A stretch of 64,000 bases of DNA, taken from assembly GCA_943368475.1 (NCBI GenBank), contig CALRLF020000006.1, positions 33,845-97,844 of the forward strand. The letters are read 5' to 3'. Position 1 is the first letter of the stretch; every line of letters starts with the position of its first letter. The translations under genes were made by a program, and so were the position numbers. This DNA is from UBA1930 sp943368475. Lineage in GTDB: Bacteria; Bacteroidota; Bacteroidia; Chitinophagales; Chitinophagaceae. Shown one piece after another: positions 54,428-63,548 of the stretch. The notes under the pieces were generated by a model. That model was not told the origin of the DNA and searched no databases. It worked only from the letters and a program-made list of their open reading frames with translations.

Positions 54428-57010
54428 CTAAGCAGAGTTTCTTCCGGCATTGATAATACCAAAAGAACAACGCATAACTAATTTTTCTAATGATGACTTA
54501 TTTGGAGATGGATTGAAATTTTCATCCATTACCCGAACTCGTGTTAAAGCGTATTGCTGTATAGAAAGCAATGGCAATACAATTCTTTCTCTCATTTGAA
54601 TGGAAAGCTGATCGGCAGGGTAATTAGACATTAAATCAGCATGTCCCGAAAGCAGGGCTACATATTTTTTAGTACGTTCATATTCTTCAAACATCATTGT
54701 CCAAATTGTTCCATACTGTGGATGTTCGGCTAAAAATGCTGTTAAAGGAAAGAAGCACTTCTTCATGGCCATTTCACAATTGTCTAATAATGTCCTGAAA
54801 AACAATGAATTATTATACAATTCTTTTACTTCGTTCCACTTACCCTCGTTGGCTATCCTTTCTAAAGAATAACCAACACCATAATAACCAGTTACATTTT
54901 GTTTTAATTGACTCCAAGCCCCTACAAATGGAATTGCACGTAAATCAGATAAACTTAATTTAGACCCAGCACCACGTTTTGCTGGTCGAGAACCAATGTT
55001 TGTTTCAGCATAGAACTTTAGTGGACTTACATTCAATAAATAATCAGTAAAATAAGGTTGTTCTTTTAATGCTTTATATGCAACATAGCCATCTTCCGCA
55101 ATTCGATCGATAATTGCTTTTTCCACATCACTTAAACTCACTTTTTTACCCTCTAATACTTTATTTGATATACCTGCATGTAATAATTGTTCAATATTAA
55201 ACTGAGCGGAGTCAATTGTTCCAAAGTTGGAGCTTACTGTTTGTCCTTGTATTGTTAATTGAATTTCTTTATTGGCAATATTTTCTCCTTGTGATGCATA
55301 AAAATTATGTGTTTTACCACCACCTCTTGCTGGAGGACCTCCTCTTCCATCAAAAAATACAACATCAATTTCATATTGCTTAGAAATAGCAGTTAATGCT
55401 TCTTTAGCTCTGTAAATACTCCAGTTGGCCATCATGTACCCACCATCTTTTGTACCATCACTAAACCCAAGCATAATTGTTTGCTTGTTACCCCTTCTGT
55501 TCAAATGAGCTTGGTATACTTCATGGGTATATAAAGTTTCCATAATGGTTGCTGCATGTTGCAAATCATCAATTGTTTCAAATAAAGGAATAATATCTAC
55601 ACTTAAAGATTCTTTCTCCCATCCACTTAGCAAAAACAAACCATAAACTTCAAATACATTTAATGCACTATTACACTGACTAATGATGTAACGATTGCAA
55701 CCTGCTTCTCCATTTGAACGTTGCACTTCTTTTATAGCTGCCATTACTTCTAATACATCTTTCTCGACTGCATTTTGTAATTGCAACTCATCAACTGCAA
55801 CAGCATTTAGTGTACTTAACAATTGCATTTTTTCTGTAGCACTTAACGATGCATAATTTGCTGGTAATACAGTATTGGTATTTACAATTGATTGTATGGC
55901 TTTTACATGAATACTGCTATCCTGACGGATGTCGAGTGACGCAAAGTACAAACCAAATACTTCAATTTTATTAATCAAACTTTCTACCTGACTTACAAAC
56001 AAACTATTGTGATCATAAATTAACTGATGCCTGATATTGGTAAGGGCTGAAATAATTTCATACTTATTCAAATCACACAAATGATTTGGAATAAACAAAT
56101 TATCGTACAGTTTCTTTTCTAGTTGTGTTAAAGCAACATCTACACCTTTAAAAGTTAAACGTCTTTTTAATTTTCTAATATCTAAATAGTAACATTTAAT
56201 TGCAGCACCTCTTAAAGCATTGGCAACTTGTATTGTTGTTGCAGCATTTACAAAAGGATTTCCATCTCTATCGCCACCAGGCCAAAAACCCATTTTAATA
56301 ATTGGGTTTTCAGGGTTTAGAACTGAACCAAAATTATTTTTTAGAAACCCAATAATTCTGCCTGCGGCAGGATAAAAAGTGTTTTCTAAATACCATATTA
56401 AACTAATAGCCTCATCGTAAGGAGTTGGCTTTTGCTGCTGGAAAAATGGTGTTCTTCCCAATTGTTGCAAATAGGTGTAAATCTGATTTTCATTATTGCT
56501 GTTGATAGCACTTGACAAATCATGAATAATACCTAGTACAGCACCTCTATAAAACTGTGTAGGGTGAGCAGTTAATACCAATTGAATATTAAAATCTTTC
56601 AGCTTCTCTTTTAAAGCTTCTGCTTTGTCTTTTGCAGCAACTTCAATGGCCAAATGCTTTAAAGTACCAGCTCCACTCAGGTCGTGAGTATCTTTAAAAG
56701 CTGCATCTTCTAATGCATCGAATAATACTACTTGACGTTCAATGTACTGTACTAAACGAAATAGCAAATCAATCTTCTCTTCATCTTTTGTAAAAGAAGT
56801 TTGCTTGGCAAAAAAATCGTCGATAATTTCTACAGGACTCTTCTTTTTCTTGTAGCCATCTTCGCAATTGAGCAAAAGCAAAGACACTAGAATACCCGTT
56901 TTCTCGATGGTGTGAAAAGGCAAGGAAGTAAACAAGCTATTGTACAGCTGAAACTTAATACCTACCTGATTTTTGTACTGCTGTAATGCATTACTGATTG
57001 TAGTACTCAT
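54428..57010 (-). CDS. ppc: Phosphoenolpyruvate carboxylase
   Basis: An 860-residue enzyme making oxaloacetate from PEP and bicarbonate to refill the TCA cycle. Motifs: the catalytic histidine in LVLTAHPTQFYRG (His about 149), WPGGDRDGNPFV, FFDGRGGPPARGGGKTHNFY and AIPFVGAWSQLKQNVTGYYG. The C-terminus (MRCSFGIINAGRNSA) is compatible with the family. Length is at the short end for bacterial PEPC. It is a single gene, with no promoter word found. Confidence 0.95.
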   Translation of the reverse strand: MSTTISNALQQYKNQVGIKFQLYNSLFTSLPFHTIEKTGILVSLLLLNCEDGYKKKKSPVEIIDDFFAKQTSFTKDEEKIDLLFRLVQYIERQVVLFDALEDAAFKDTHDLSGAGTLKHLAIEVAAKDKAEALKEKLKDFNIQLVLTAHPTQFYRGAVLGIIHDLSSAINSNNENQIYTYLQQLGRTPFFQQQKPTPYDEAISLIWYLENTFYPAAGRIIGFLKNNFGSVLNPENPIIKMGFWPGGDRDGNPFVNAATTIQVANALRGAAIKCYYLDIRKLKRRLTFKGVDVALTQLEKKLYDNLFIPNHLCDLNKYEIISALTNIRHQLIYDHNSLFVSQVESLINKIEVFGLYFASLDIRQDSSIHVKAIQSIVNTNTVLPANYASLSATEKMQLLSTLNAVAVDELQLQNAVEKDVLEVMAAIKEVQRSNGEAGCNRYIISQCNSALNVFEVYGLFLLSGWEKESLSVDIIPLFETIDDLQHAATIMETLYTHEVYQAHLNRRGNKQTIMLGFSDGTKDGGYMMANWSIYRAKEALTAISKQYEIDVVFFDGRGGPPARGGGKTHNFYASQGENIANKEIQLTIQGQTVSSNFGTIDSAQFNIEQLLHAGISNKVLEGKKVSLSDVEKAIIDRIAEDGYVAYKALKEQPYFTDYLLNVSPLKFYAETNIGSRPAKRGAGSKLSLSDLRAIPFVGAWSQLKQNVTGYYGVGYSLERIANEGKWNEVKELYNNSLFFRTLLDNCEMAMKKCFFPLTAFLAEHPQYGTIWTMMFEEYERTKKYVALLSGHADLMSNYPADQLSIQMRERIVLPLLSIQQYALTRVRVMDENFNPSPNKSSLEKLVMRCSFGIINAGRNSA

Positions 57011-57113
57011 ACGTAAATTTTAATAGGCAGGCAAGCTATTGGGGGCTGAAAATAATAATAAATATTGAACATTGCACTTGAAAGAAGAATAATTCTACGC
57101 AAACGAAAACAAA

Positions 57114-57139
57114 AAAGCCTGAACAGTAGTTCAGGCTTT
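57114..57139 (-). terminator. Terminator of pdhB
   Basis: Stem AAAGCCTGAAC/GTTCAGGCTTT with loop AGTA, 19 bases after the pdhB stop, followed on the minus strand by TTTTTTG. Confidence 0.88.
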
Positions 57140-57157
57140 ATAAATACTATCGAAAAT

Positions 57158-58144
57158 TTATTTTTTTAAATACATTACTTCTTTAACCAATTTAACTACA
57201 CGAGCTACATTTGGTAATGCCAATTCAGTTAAGTTGGGTGCATAGTGCATTGGAGCATCGGCACTGGTAATTCTTCTGATAGGAGCATCTAAATAATCGA
57301 ATCCTTCTTTTTGAATTCTGTAAGTAATTTCAGAACTAACAGAAGCAAATGGCCATTGTTCTTCTACAATTACCAAACGATTGGTTTTCTTAACACTTTC
57401 TAAAATGGTTTCCCAATCTAATGGACGAATGGTTCTTAAATCGATAACTTCAGCACTTATACCTTCTTTTTCTAATTCAGCAGCAGCTCCTAAAGCAACT
57501 TTCATCATTTTATTAAATGAAACAATGGTTACGTCACGACCAACTTTTTTAACGTCTGCCTTACCCAATGGAATATAATATTCCTCTTCAGGAACTTCAC
57601 TTTTATCGCCATACATTACTTCACTTTCCATAAACATTACAGGATCTTCCTCATAACGAATAGCTTGCTTTAATAATCCTTTTGCATCGTATCCATTACT
57701 TGGTGATACCACTTTTAAACCAGGAATATTGGCATATAAACTTTCAAAAGCTGTACTATGTTGTGCTCCTAACTGACCGGCACTTCCATTTGGCCCACGA
57801 AAAACAATAGGACATTTAATTTGTCCACCACTCATGGCCAACATTTTAGATGCTGTATTTAAAATTTGGTCTAAAGGTAATACTGCAAAATTCCAAGTCA
57901 TAAACTCAACAACAGGTCTTAAACCATTTTGTGCAGCACCAACAGCAATTGCTGCAAAACCTAATTCGGCAATTGGTGTATCAATTACTCTTTTGGGACC
58001 AAACTCTGCCAACATACCCTGACTTACTTTATAAGCACCATTGTATTCGGCAACTTCTTCACCCATAATAAAAACCCTTTCGTCTCTTCTCATTTCCTCA
58101 CTCATGGCTTCTCTTAAAGCCTCTCTGAAAGCAATTGAACGCAT
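57158..58144 (-). CDS. pdhB: Pyruvate dehydrogenase E1 component, beta subunit
   Basis: A 328-residue subunit. It starts MRSIAFREALREAMSEEMRR and has VFIMGEEVAEYNGAYKVSQG, RVIDTPIAELGFAAIAVGAA, RGPNGSAGQLGAQHS and the C-terminal RPLDWETILESVKKTNRLVI. With the alpha subunit it decarboxylates pyruvate using thiamine diphosphate; the conserved Glu of the cofactor site is in GEEVAEY. The alpha subunit, E2 and E3 are not in the window, so pdhB stands alone. A TAnnTTTG word and an upstream TTTG give it its own promoter. Confidence 0.93.
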   Translation of the reverse strand: MRSIAFREALREAMSEEMRRDERVFIMGEEVAEYNGAYKVSQGMLAEFGPKRVIDTPIAELGFAAIAVGAAQNGLRPVVEFMTWNFAVLPLDQILNTASKMLAMSGGQIKCPIVFRGPNGSAGQLGAQHSTAFESLYANIPGLKVVSPSNGYDAKGLLKQAIRYEEDPVMFMESEVMYGDKSEVPEEEYYIPLGKADVKKVGRDVTIVSFNKMMKVALGAAAELEKEGISAEVIDLRTIRPLDWETILESVKKTNRLVIVEEQWPFASVSSEITYRIQKEGFDYLDAPIRRITSADAPMHYAPNLTELALPNVARVVKLVKEVMYLKK

Positions 58145-58170
58145 AACTGTATATATTAAAAATTGAGTGG

Positions 58171-58178
58171 CAAAAATA
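58171..58178 (-). promoter_or_regulatory. -7 promoter word of pdhB
   Basis: Minus strand TATTTTTG fits TAnnTTTG, 26 bases upstream of ATG 58144; a TTTG (58194-58197) lies 15 bases further upstream. Confidence 0.5.
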
Positions 58179-58327
58179 TAGTATTGAACTATACAAAACC
58201 AAAGTGATTTAAGATATTATGACTTGTTTGCAGCATTTTTTCAAAAATTCAATGCTAACAATTGTTCATATTTTTAATTCATATTCAAGTTGTTGAATCT
58301 AAAACAAACAAGAACAACTTATTACAA

Positions 58328-58353
58328 AAACTGCCCTCAATTGAGAGCAGTTT
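58328..58353 (-). terminator. Terminator of the sdhCAB operon
   Basis: Palindromic stem AAACTGC-C-CTCAA/TTGAG-A-GCAGTTT (one mismatch), 20 bases after the sdhB stop. Confidence 0.75.
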
Positions 58354-58373
58354 AAAGATAAAATTATTAGAAT

Positions 58374-59135
58374 TTATTCAGCAGTTAAAGTTGCCATTAA
58401 ATACTCTTGATTTAAACGGGCAATATTACTGATAGAAATTTCTTTAGGACAAGTTGCTTCACAAGCTCCTGTATTAGTGCAAGCACCAAAACCTTCTTTA
58501 TCCATTTGTGCAACCATGTTTATTACACGACTCTTACGCTCAGGCTCTCCTTGTGGCAACAATGCCAAATGAGATACTTTAGCAGATAAGAATAACATGG
58601 CACTGCTGTTTTTACAAGCTGCAACACAAGCACCACAACCAATACACATTGCTGCTGCAAAACTTGCATCGGCTTTGTCTTTATTAATTGGCAAAGCATT
58701 ACCATCTACAGCATTACCAGTATTTACTGAAATGTAACCACCAGCTTGAATGATTCTGTCAAATGCACTTCTATCTACTACTAAATCTTTAATTACAGGA
58801 AATGCATTGGCTCTCCATGGCTCAATCACTACAGTATCACCATCTTTAAAGGCTCTCATGTGTAATTGGCAGGTTGTATTTGCTTGCCAAGGACCATGAG
58901 GCTTGCCATTGATATACAAAGAACACATTCCACAAATACCTTCACGACAATCATGATCAAATGCAACTGGATCATCTCCAGAAACCACCAATTGTTCATT
59001 CAATACATCTAACATTTCTAGAAAAGACATTTCAGAAGAAATACCCTCTACTCTATAAAGTTTGAATTCGCCTTTTGATTTTGAATTTTTCTGTCTCCAG
59101 ATTTTCAAATTCAAATTCATATTGTAATGCTCCAT
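58374..59135 (-). CDS. sdhB: Succinate dehydrogenase/fumarate reductase iron-sulfur subunit
   Basis: A 253-residue electron-transfer subunit. The 2Fe-2S site is DCREGICGMCSLYINGKPHG plus TTCQLH. The 4Fe-4S and 3Fe-4S sites are in MCIGCGACVAACKNSS and CTNTGACEATCPKEIS. It passes electrons from SdhA's FAD to the quinone site. ATG 59135 (MEHYNMNLNLKIWRQKN) was kept; an ATG five codons downstream is equally plausible. It is the last gene of sdhCAB, 40 bases after sdhA. Confidence 0.94.
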   Translation of the reverse strand: MEHYNMNLNLKIWRQKNSKSKGEFKLYRVEGISSEMSFLEMLDVLNEQLVVSGDDPVAFDHDCREGICGMCSLYINGKPHGPWQANTTCQLHMRAFKDGDTVVIEPWRANAFPVIKDLVVDRSAFDRIIQAGGYISVNTGNAVDGNALPINKDKADASFAAAMCIGCGACVAACKNSSAMLFLSAKVSHLALLPQGEPERKSRVINMVAQMDKEGFGACTNTGACEATCPKEISISNIARLNQEYLMATLTAE

Positions 59136-59175
59136 ACTAAAAAATTAGTCTATTAGTAAATTCTGTGATTCTAAA

Positions 59176-61149
59176 TTATTTATAATTTCTTTGGCTTGGC
59201 TTAATTACTTCATAATTCAAAGCCTCTTTATGCAACTCCCACTGATGCTCACCTTTAAATTCCCAAGCTGCCACATACATAAATTTATCATCATGACGTA
59301 AAGCTTCTCCTTCTTCTGTTTGATGTTCTTCTCTGAAATGTCCTCCACAACTTTCTTCTCTATTCAATGCATCAATACACATCAATTCACCAAGTTCAAT
59401 AAAGTCGGCTACACGACCAGCTTTATCCAACTCAGGATTAAATCCATCAATATCTCCAGGTATTTTAACATCGCTCCAAAATTCTTTTTTCAATGCTTGA
59501 ACTTCGGCAATAGCTTGTTTTAAGCCTTCTGCATTACGAGCCATGCCACATTTATCCCAAATAATTTTGCCCAAACGTTTGTGCAAGCTTTCAACACTTT
59601 GGGTTCCTTTAATATTCATTAAAGTTTGTAATCTATCAGCCACAGCTTTTTCGGCTGCAACAAAAGCTTCATGATCGGTAGAAATTGGCTTCGTGTAGAT
59701 TTCGTCGGCTAAGTAATTACCAATAGTATAAGGAATTACGAAATAACCATCTGCTAAACCTTGCATTAAAGCACTTGCACCTAAACGGTTTGCACCATGA
59801 TCGCTAAAGTTTGCTTCACCCAAAGCATACAACCCTTTTACGTTGGTCATCAATTCATAATCAACCCATAAGCCACCCATTGTATAGTGAACAGCAGGGT
59901 AAATTCTCATTGCAACTTCGTATGGATTTTCGCCTGTAATTTTTTCATACATATCAAACAGGTTACCATACTTTTCTTTTACTACTTCTTTACCCAATGC
60001 AATAATTTCTTCATGGCCTACACCTGTTCTTCCTTGTTTGGTAACTTCTGTTTTACCATAACGTTCAATTGCAGCAGCAAAATCTAAATAAACAGCTTGC
60101 TTAGATGTACCTACACCATAGCCAGCATCACATCTTTCTTTTGCAGCTCTACTTGCAACGTCTCTTGGTACAAGATTACCAAAAGCTGGGTATCTTCTCT
60201 CTAAATAGTAGTCTCTTTCTTCTTCTGGTATATCTGTCGATTTTCTATTATCGCCTTGCTTTTTGGGAACCCAAATTCTACCATCATTTCTTAAAGATTC
60301 ACTCATCAAAGTCAATTTACTTTGATGATCTCCACTTACAGGAATACAAGTTGGGTGAATTTGTGTAAAGCAAGGATTTGCAAAAGTTGCACCTTGCTTA
60401 TGGGCTTTCCATGCAGCAGTTACATTGCTTCCCATTGCATTTGTAGAAAGATAAAACACATTACCATAACCACCTGTGCATAACAATACAGCATGGCCAA
60501 AATGACGTTCCAAATTCCCTCTTACTAAATCTTTAGCTATTATACCTTGTGTTTTACCATCTACTTTAACTATGTCCAACATTTCGTGCCTGCTATACAT
60601 CGTTACATTTCCCAATGCAATCTGACGCTCTAACGCTTGATAGGCTCCTATTAATAATTGCTGACCAGTTTGACCCGCAGCATAAAAAGTTCTTTGCACT
60701 TGTGTGCCACCAAAACTACGATTGCTTAACAAGCCTCCATATTCTCTTGCAAAAGGAACACCTTGTGCAACACATTGATCAATAATATTGGCACTTACCT
60801 CTGATAAACGATGAACATTTGCTTCTCTTGCACGGTAATCTCCACCTTTAATAGTATCGTAAAATAAACGGAAAACACTGTCTCCATCATTCTGATAGTT
60901 TTTTGCAGCATTAATTCCACCTTGTGCAGCAATACTGTGTGCACGGCGTGGACTATCCTGAAAACAAAAAGCTTTTACTTTATACCCCAATTCCCCCAAA
61001 CTTGCAGCAGCACTAGCTCCTGCCAATCCTGTTCCTACTATAATTACCTCTAACTTTCTCTTATTAGCAGGGTTAACCAATTTACAATGACCCTTATAAT
61101 CTGTCCATTTATTTTCTAATGAACCCGATGGAATCTTAGCATCTAACAT
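59176..61149 (-). CDS. sdhA: Succinate dehydrogenase/fumarate reductase flavoprotein subunit
   Basis: A 657-residue FAD subunit oxidising succinate to fumarate. The FAD loop is VIIVGTGLAGASAAASLGEL (residues about 36-55) and the covalent FAD histidine is in RRAHSIAAQGGIN (His71). Active-site features follow: NPCFTQIHPTCIPVSGDHQS, HYTMGGLWVDYEL and SDHGANRLGASALMQGLADG. Its length matches the B-type (Bacteroidota, Wolinella-like) enzymes. It sits between sdhC and sdhB; the 112-base gap to sdhC contains a dispersed-repeat copy. Confidence 0.95.
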   Translation of the reverse strand: MLDAKIPSGSLENKWTDYKGHCKLVNPANKRKLEVIIVGTGLAGASAAASLGELGYKVKAFCFQDSPRRAHSIAAQGGINAAKNYQNDGDSVFRLFYDTIKGGDYRAREANVHRLSEVSANIIDQCVAQGVPFAREYGGLLSNRSFGGTQVQRTFYAAGQTGQQLLIGAYQALERQIALGNVTMYSRHEMLDIVKVDGKTQGIIAKDLVRGNLERHFGHAVLLCTGGYGNVFYLSTNAMGSNVTAAWKAHKQGATFANPCFTQIHPTCIPVSGDHQSKLTLMSESLRNDGRIWVPKKQGDNRKSTDIPEEERDYYLERRYPAFGNLVPRDVASRAAKERCDAGYGVGTSKQAVYLDFAAAIERYGKTEVTKQGRTGVGHEEIIALGKEVVKEKYGNLFDMYEKITGENPYEVAMRIYPAVHYTMGGLWVDYELMTNVKGLYALGEANFSDHGANRLGASALMQGLADGYFVIPYTIGNYLADEIYTKPISTDHEAFVAAEKAVADRLQTLMNIKGTQSVESLHKRLGKIIWDKCGMARNAEGLKQAIAEVQALKKEFWSDVKIPGDIDGFNPELDKAGRVADFIELGELMCIDALNREESCGGHFREEHQTEEGEALRHDDKFMYVAAWEFKGEHQWELHKEALNYEVIKPSQRNYK

Positions 61150-61200
61150 ATATCAGAAGTTTATAAAATTGATACTTTTTGTTACTGGCGACATTACAAC

Positions 61201-61232
61201 CATTCAACTTTCGTTGCGTCGCACCCTTCAAC
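61201..61232 (-). repeat. Dispersed repeat, divergent copy 4 (inverted, in the sdhC-sdhA gap)
   Basis: On the minus strand GTTGAAGGGTGCGACGCAAC aligns with GTTGAAGTGTGCGACGCCAC of copy 1 with two substitutions, and the following GAAAGTTGA aligns with TAAAGTTCA of copy 2. It lies between two operon genes. Confidence 0.6.
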
Positions 61233-61261
61233 ATTTATATTGCTATTCAGCAAACAAATAA

Positions 61262-61930
61262 TTATACCCAACCTAAATAAAAACTAATTGGCATCATTGC
61301 AAATCCCAAAGGAATAACAATGGCAAAAGCATATCCAACTGTACTTAACATACCATGATATCTTTTGTTGTGTACACCAATGGTTTTAAATGCACTTTGA
61401 AAACCATGAGCCAAGTGATAGCCTAGAGAAATACATCCAGCTACATAGGCTATAACAATCCACAACTCCTGAAACACCTCTTTCATGGTTTCAAACAAGT
61501 TGATTTCTTCACCTAAAAGAAACCCTTGATTAGAACGATTGGGCAACCAAAAATGATAAATGTGCATAATCAAAAACATTAGTAATAATGTTCCTAACAA
61601 TGCCATACTTCTGCTATACCACTTACTTCCATTATTACCATAATCAACTGCATATTTAGTACCACGGGCACTTCTGTTTTGAATTTCTAGCATATATCCT
61701 TGTACAATGTGCAAAATAATACCAGCAAAAAGGCCAATTTCTAAAATTCTTGGCACCACATTACCACCCATAAAATGGGCACCTTTGTTAAACATTTCGC
61801 CGCCATCCATAGCCCAAATACATGCATTTAGTGCTACGTGAACAATTAAAAAAAGAATAAGGAAAATTCCGGTAAATCCCATTACCAATTTCTTACCTAC
61901 CGAAGATGTGAACATTTGCTTCCAAGTCAT
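61262..61930 (-). CDS. sdhC: Succinate dehydrogenase cytochrome b subunit (di-haem B type)
   Basis: A 222-residue membrane anchor with five hydrophobic segments. Candidate haem ligands: His in LIVHVALNAC, LHIVQGYML, MHIYHFWLP and YHLAHGFQSAF. This fits the single-polypeptide B-type anchor that binds two haems b and menaquinone. Strand order sdhC-sdhA-sdhB is standard for this class. The start ATG 61930 has a TAnnTTTG word 32 bases upstream. Electrons from succinate reach the quinone through this subunit. Confidence 0.92.
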   Translation of the reverse strand: MTWKQMFTSSVGKKLVMGFTGIFLILFLIVHVALNACIWAMDGGEMFNKGAHFMGGNVVPRILEIGLFAGIILHIVQGYMLEIQNRSARGTKYAVDYGNNGSKWYSRSMALLGTLLLMFLIMHIYHFWLPNRSNQGFLLGEEINLFETMKEVFQELWIVIAYVAGCISLGYHLAHGFQSAFKTIGVHNKRYHGMLSTVGYAFAIVIPLGFAMMPISFYLGWV

Positions 61931-61962
61931 ACAGCTGAGTTGAGGTTGTAAAAATTTCGCTG

Positions 61963-61970
61963 CAAAAGTA
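61963..61970 (-). promoter_or_regulatory. -7 promoter word of sdhCAB
   Basis: Minus strand TACTTTTG fits TAnnTTTG, 32 bases upstream of ATG 61930, with TTG at about 16 bases further upstream. Confidence 0.5.
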
Positions 61971-62170
61971 ATACAGTAATCAATGCCAATTAAAAAAGAA
62001 TTTTATTTTTAATGGTATCGTTGCCAATCTAAACACGAAATGTTTAAAATAGTTGAGTGACTACACAACTATTTTGTTTTTGTATAATCTATTAAACCTT
62101 TAAAATGTTCTTTGCTAAACGAATAGATGGGCAGCTTTCAAATAAAAATTTTTCCTTCAACAGCTTCTAC

Positions 62171-62178
62171 TAATTTTG
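62171..62178 (+). promoter_or_regulatory. -7-like word before the MacB-type permease
   Basis: TAATTTTG fits TAnnTTTG, five bases before ATG 62184. It supports the internal ATG rather than the upstream one at 62127. Confidence 0.38.
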
Positions 62179-62183
62179 ATACA

Positions 62184-63434
62184 ATGTTTAAACTCAGCAA
62201 CATATTATGGAATAGCTTTAAAATGGCTATGCAAGAGCTTAAAGTAAATAAGTTACGTACTTTTTTATCGCTATTTGGCATTACCATTGGTATTTTTTGC
62301 ATCATTGGTGTACTGGCAACTGTTGATAGCTTAGAAAGAAAAGTTCAAGAAGACATTAAGAAATTGGGTAGCAATAGTATTTATATAGACAAATGGGAAT
62401 ATGGAGGTGGAGGAAATGATTACCCTTGGTGGAAATATGTAAAAAGGCCTTCTCCAAAATTTGAGGAAATGCAGTTTATTAAAGGCAAATCATCCTTAAC
62501 TGAAAATATTGCTTTTACCTGTAGTACACTTGGAACTGGAAGCTTTGGCAACAGCAGCTTAACTAATATTAAATTTATTGGAGCCTCTGAAGATTTTAGT
62601 AAAATACAATCTCTAGAAATGCAGGTTGGTCGATTTATTAACGATGCTGAGTTTAGCCGAGGAACACCAACTGTAGTAATTGGAGAAAATGTAGCCAACG
62701 AATTGTTTGGTAAACCTGAACGTGCAGAAGGAAAGGAAATTACTTTTCAGGGCAAACAATTGCTGATATTGGGGGTACTAAAAAAAGAGGGGCAAAGTTT
62801 TGCCAATGCATTCAACTTCGACAATTGTATTTTATCGCCATACCGTTTTTTTGCATCCATTTATAATCCAGATAAAAATGGGCCTGTAATTATTGTACAG
62901 GGTAAAAAAGGAATTGAACCCAAATTTTTGCAAGATGAACTGAGGGGAGTAATGAGACAAATTAGAAGAATTAGCCCTATTGGAGAAGAAGATTTTAGCT
63001 TAAACGATATCAGTGTTTTTGCAGAGCAAACCAAATCGTTTTTTGGCTCAGTAACCATTGGTGGATGGGCAATTGCTGGCTTAAGTTTAATTGTTGGTGC
63101 ATTTGGTGTTGCCAATATTATGTTTGTTACTGTAAGAGAACGTACCAGCCAAATTGGTTTGAAAAAAGCCATTGGTGCAAAAAGCAGAACCATACTTACT
63201 GAGTTTCTATTAGAAAGTGCTGTACTGTGTATTATGGGTGGTTTAATGGGACTTTTCTTTGTATGGATTTTAACCAAGGTGCTCAGTAATGTAATGCCAT
63301 TTCCTATTTATATTGCTCCTAATATTATTACACTGGCTTTTAGTATTTGTATTATACTAGGCATTCTATCAGGCATTATACCTGCTTCTATTGCTGCAAG
63401 AATGAACCCTGTTATGGCAATTAGAACAAAATAA
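62184..63434 (+). CDS. MacB/FtsX-type ABC transporter permease
   Basis: A 416-residue protein from ATG 62184 (MFKLSNILWNSFKMAMQELK); an ATG 19 codons upstream adds residues with no family match. Membrane segment one (TFLSLFGITIGIFCIIGVLA) is followed by a periplasmic MacB-PCD-like domain (GSNSIYIDKWEYGG, TPTVVIGENVANELFG, ILGVLKKEGQSF). Three more segments are in the FtsX domain, with the conserved MFVTVRERTSQIGLKKAIGA and the ending ARMNPVMAIRTK. Mechanotransmission permeases of this type work with a MacB-like ATPase, which is not adjacent here. The substrate is unknown. Confidence 0.88.
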   Translation: MFKLSNILWNSFKMAMQELKVNKLRTFLSLFGITIGIFCIIGVLATVDSLERKVQEDIKKLGSNSIYIDKWEYGGGGNDYPWWKYVKRPSPKFEEMQFIKGKSSLTENIAFTCSTLGTGSFGNSSLTNIKFIGASEDFSKIQSLEMQVGRFINDAEFSRGTPTVVIGENVANELFGKPERAEGKEITFQGKQLLILGVLKKEGQSFANAFNFDNCILSPYRFFASIYNPDKNGPVIIVQGKKGIEPKFLQDELRGVMRQIRRISPIGEEDFSLNDISVFAEQTKSFFGSVTIGGWAIAGLSLIVGAFGVANIMFVTVRERTSQIGLKKAIGAKSRTILTEFLLESAVLCIMGGLMGLFFVWILTKVLSNVMPFPIYIAPNIITLAFSICIILGILSGIIPASIAARMNPVMAIRTK

Positions 63435-63501
63435 GATAGAAGTAGAAAAGTTGATTCAGTTTATAAGTTGATAAAGTATTATGCAGTGAAATAGATACTC
63501 T

Positions 63502-63545
63502 TACTTTATATACTTTTGCTACTTTATTACTTTACATACTTAATC
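63502..63545 (+). repeat. Degenerate 9-base tandem repeat upstream of tsaD
   Basis: Five adjacent units beginning TACTT: TACTTTATA, TACTTTTGC, TACTTTAT, TACTTTACA, TACTTAATC. The second unit contains TACTTTTG (63511-63518), a TAnnTTTG match 30 bases before the tsaD start, so the array may include the promoter. Confidence 0.65.
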
Positions 63546-63548
63546 AAC

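Noticed and set aside
59105..59120. CAAATT repeats at the start of sdhB as another short tandem array
   Set aside because: Only two six-base units, within ordinary codons; not distinguishable from chance.
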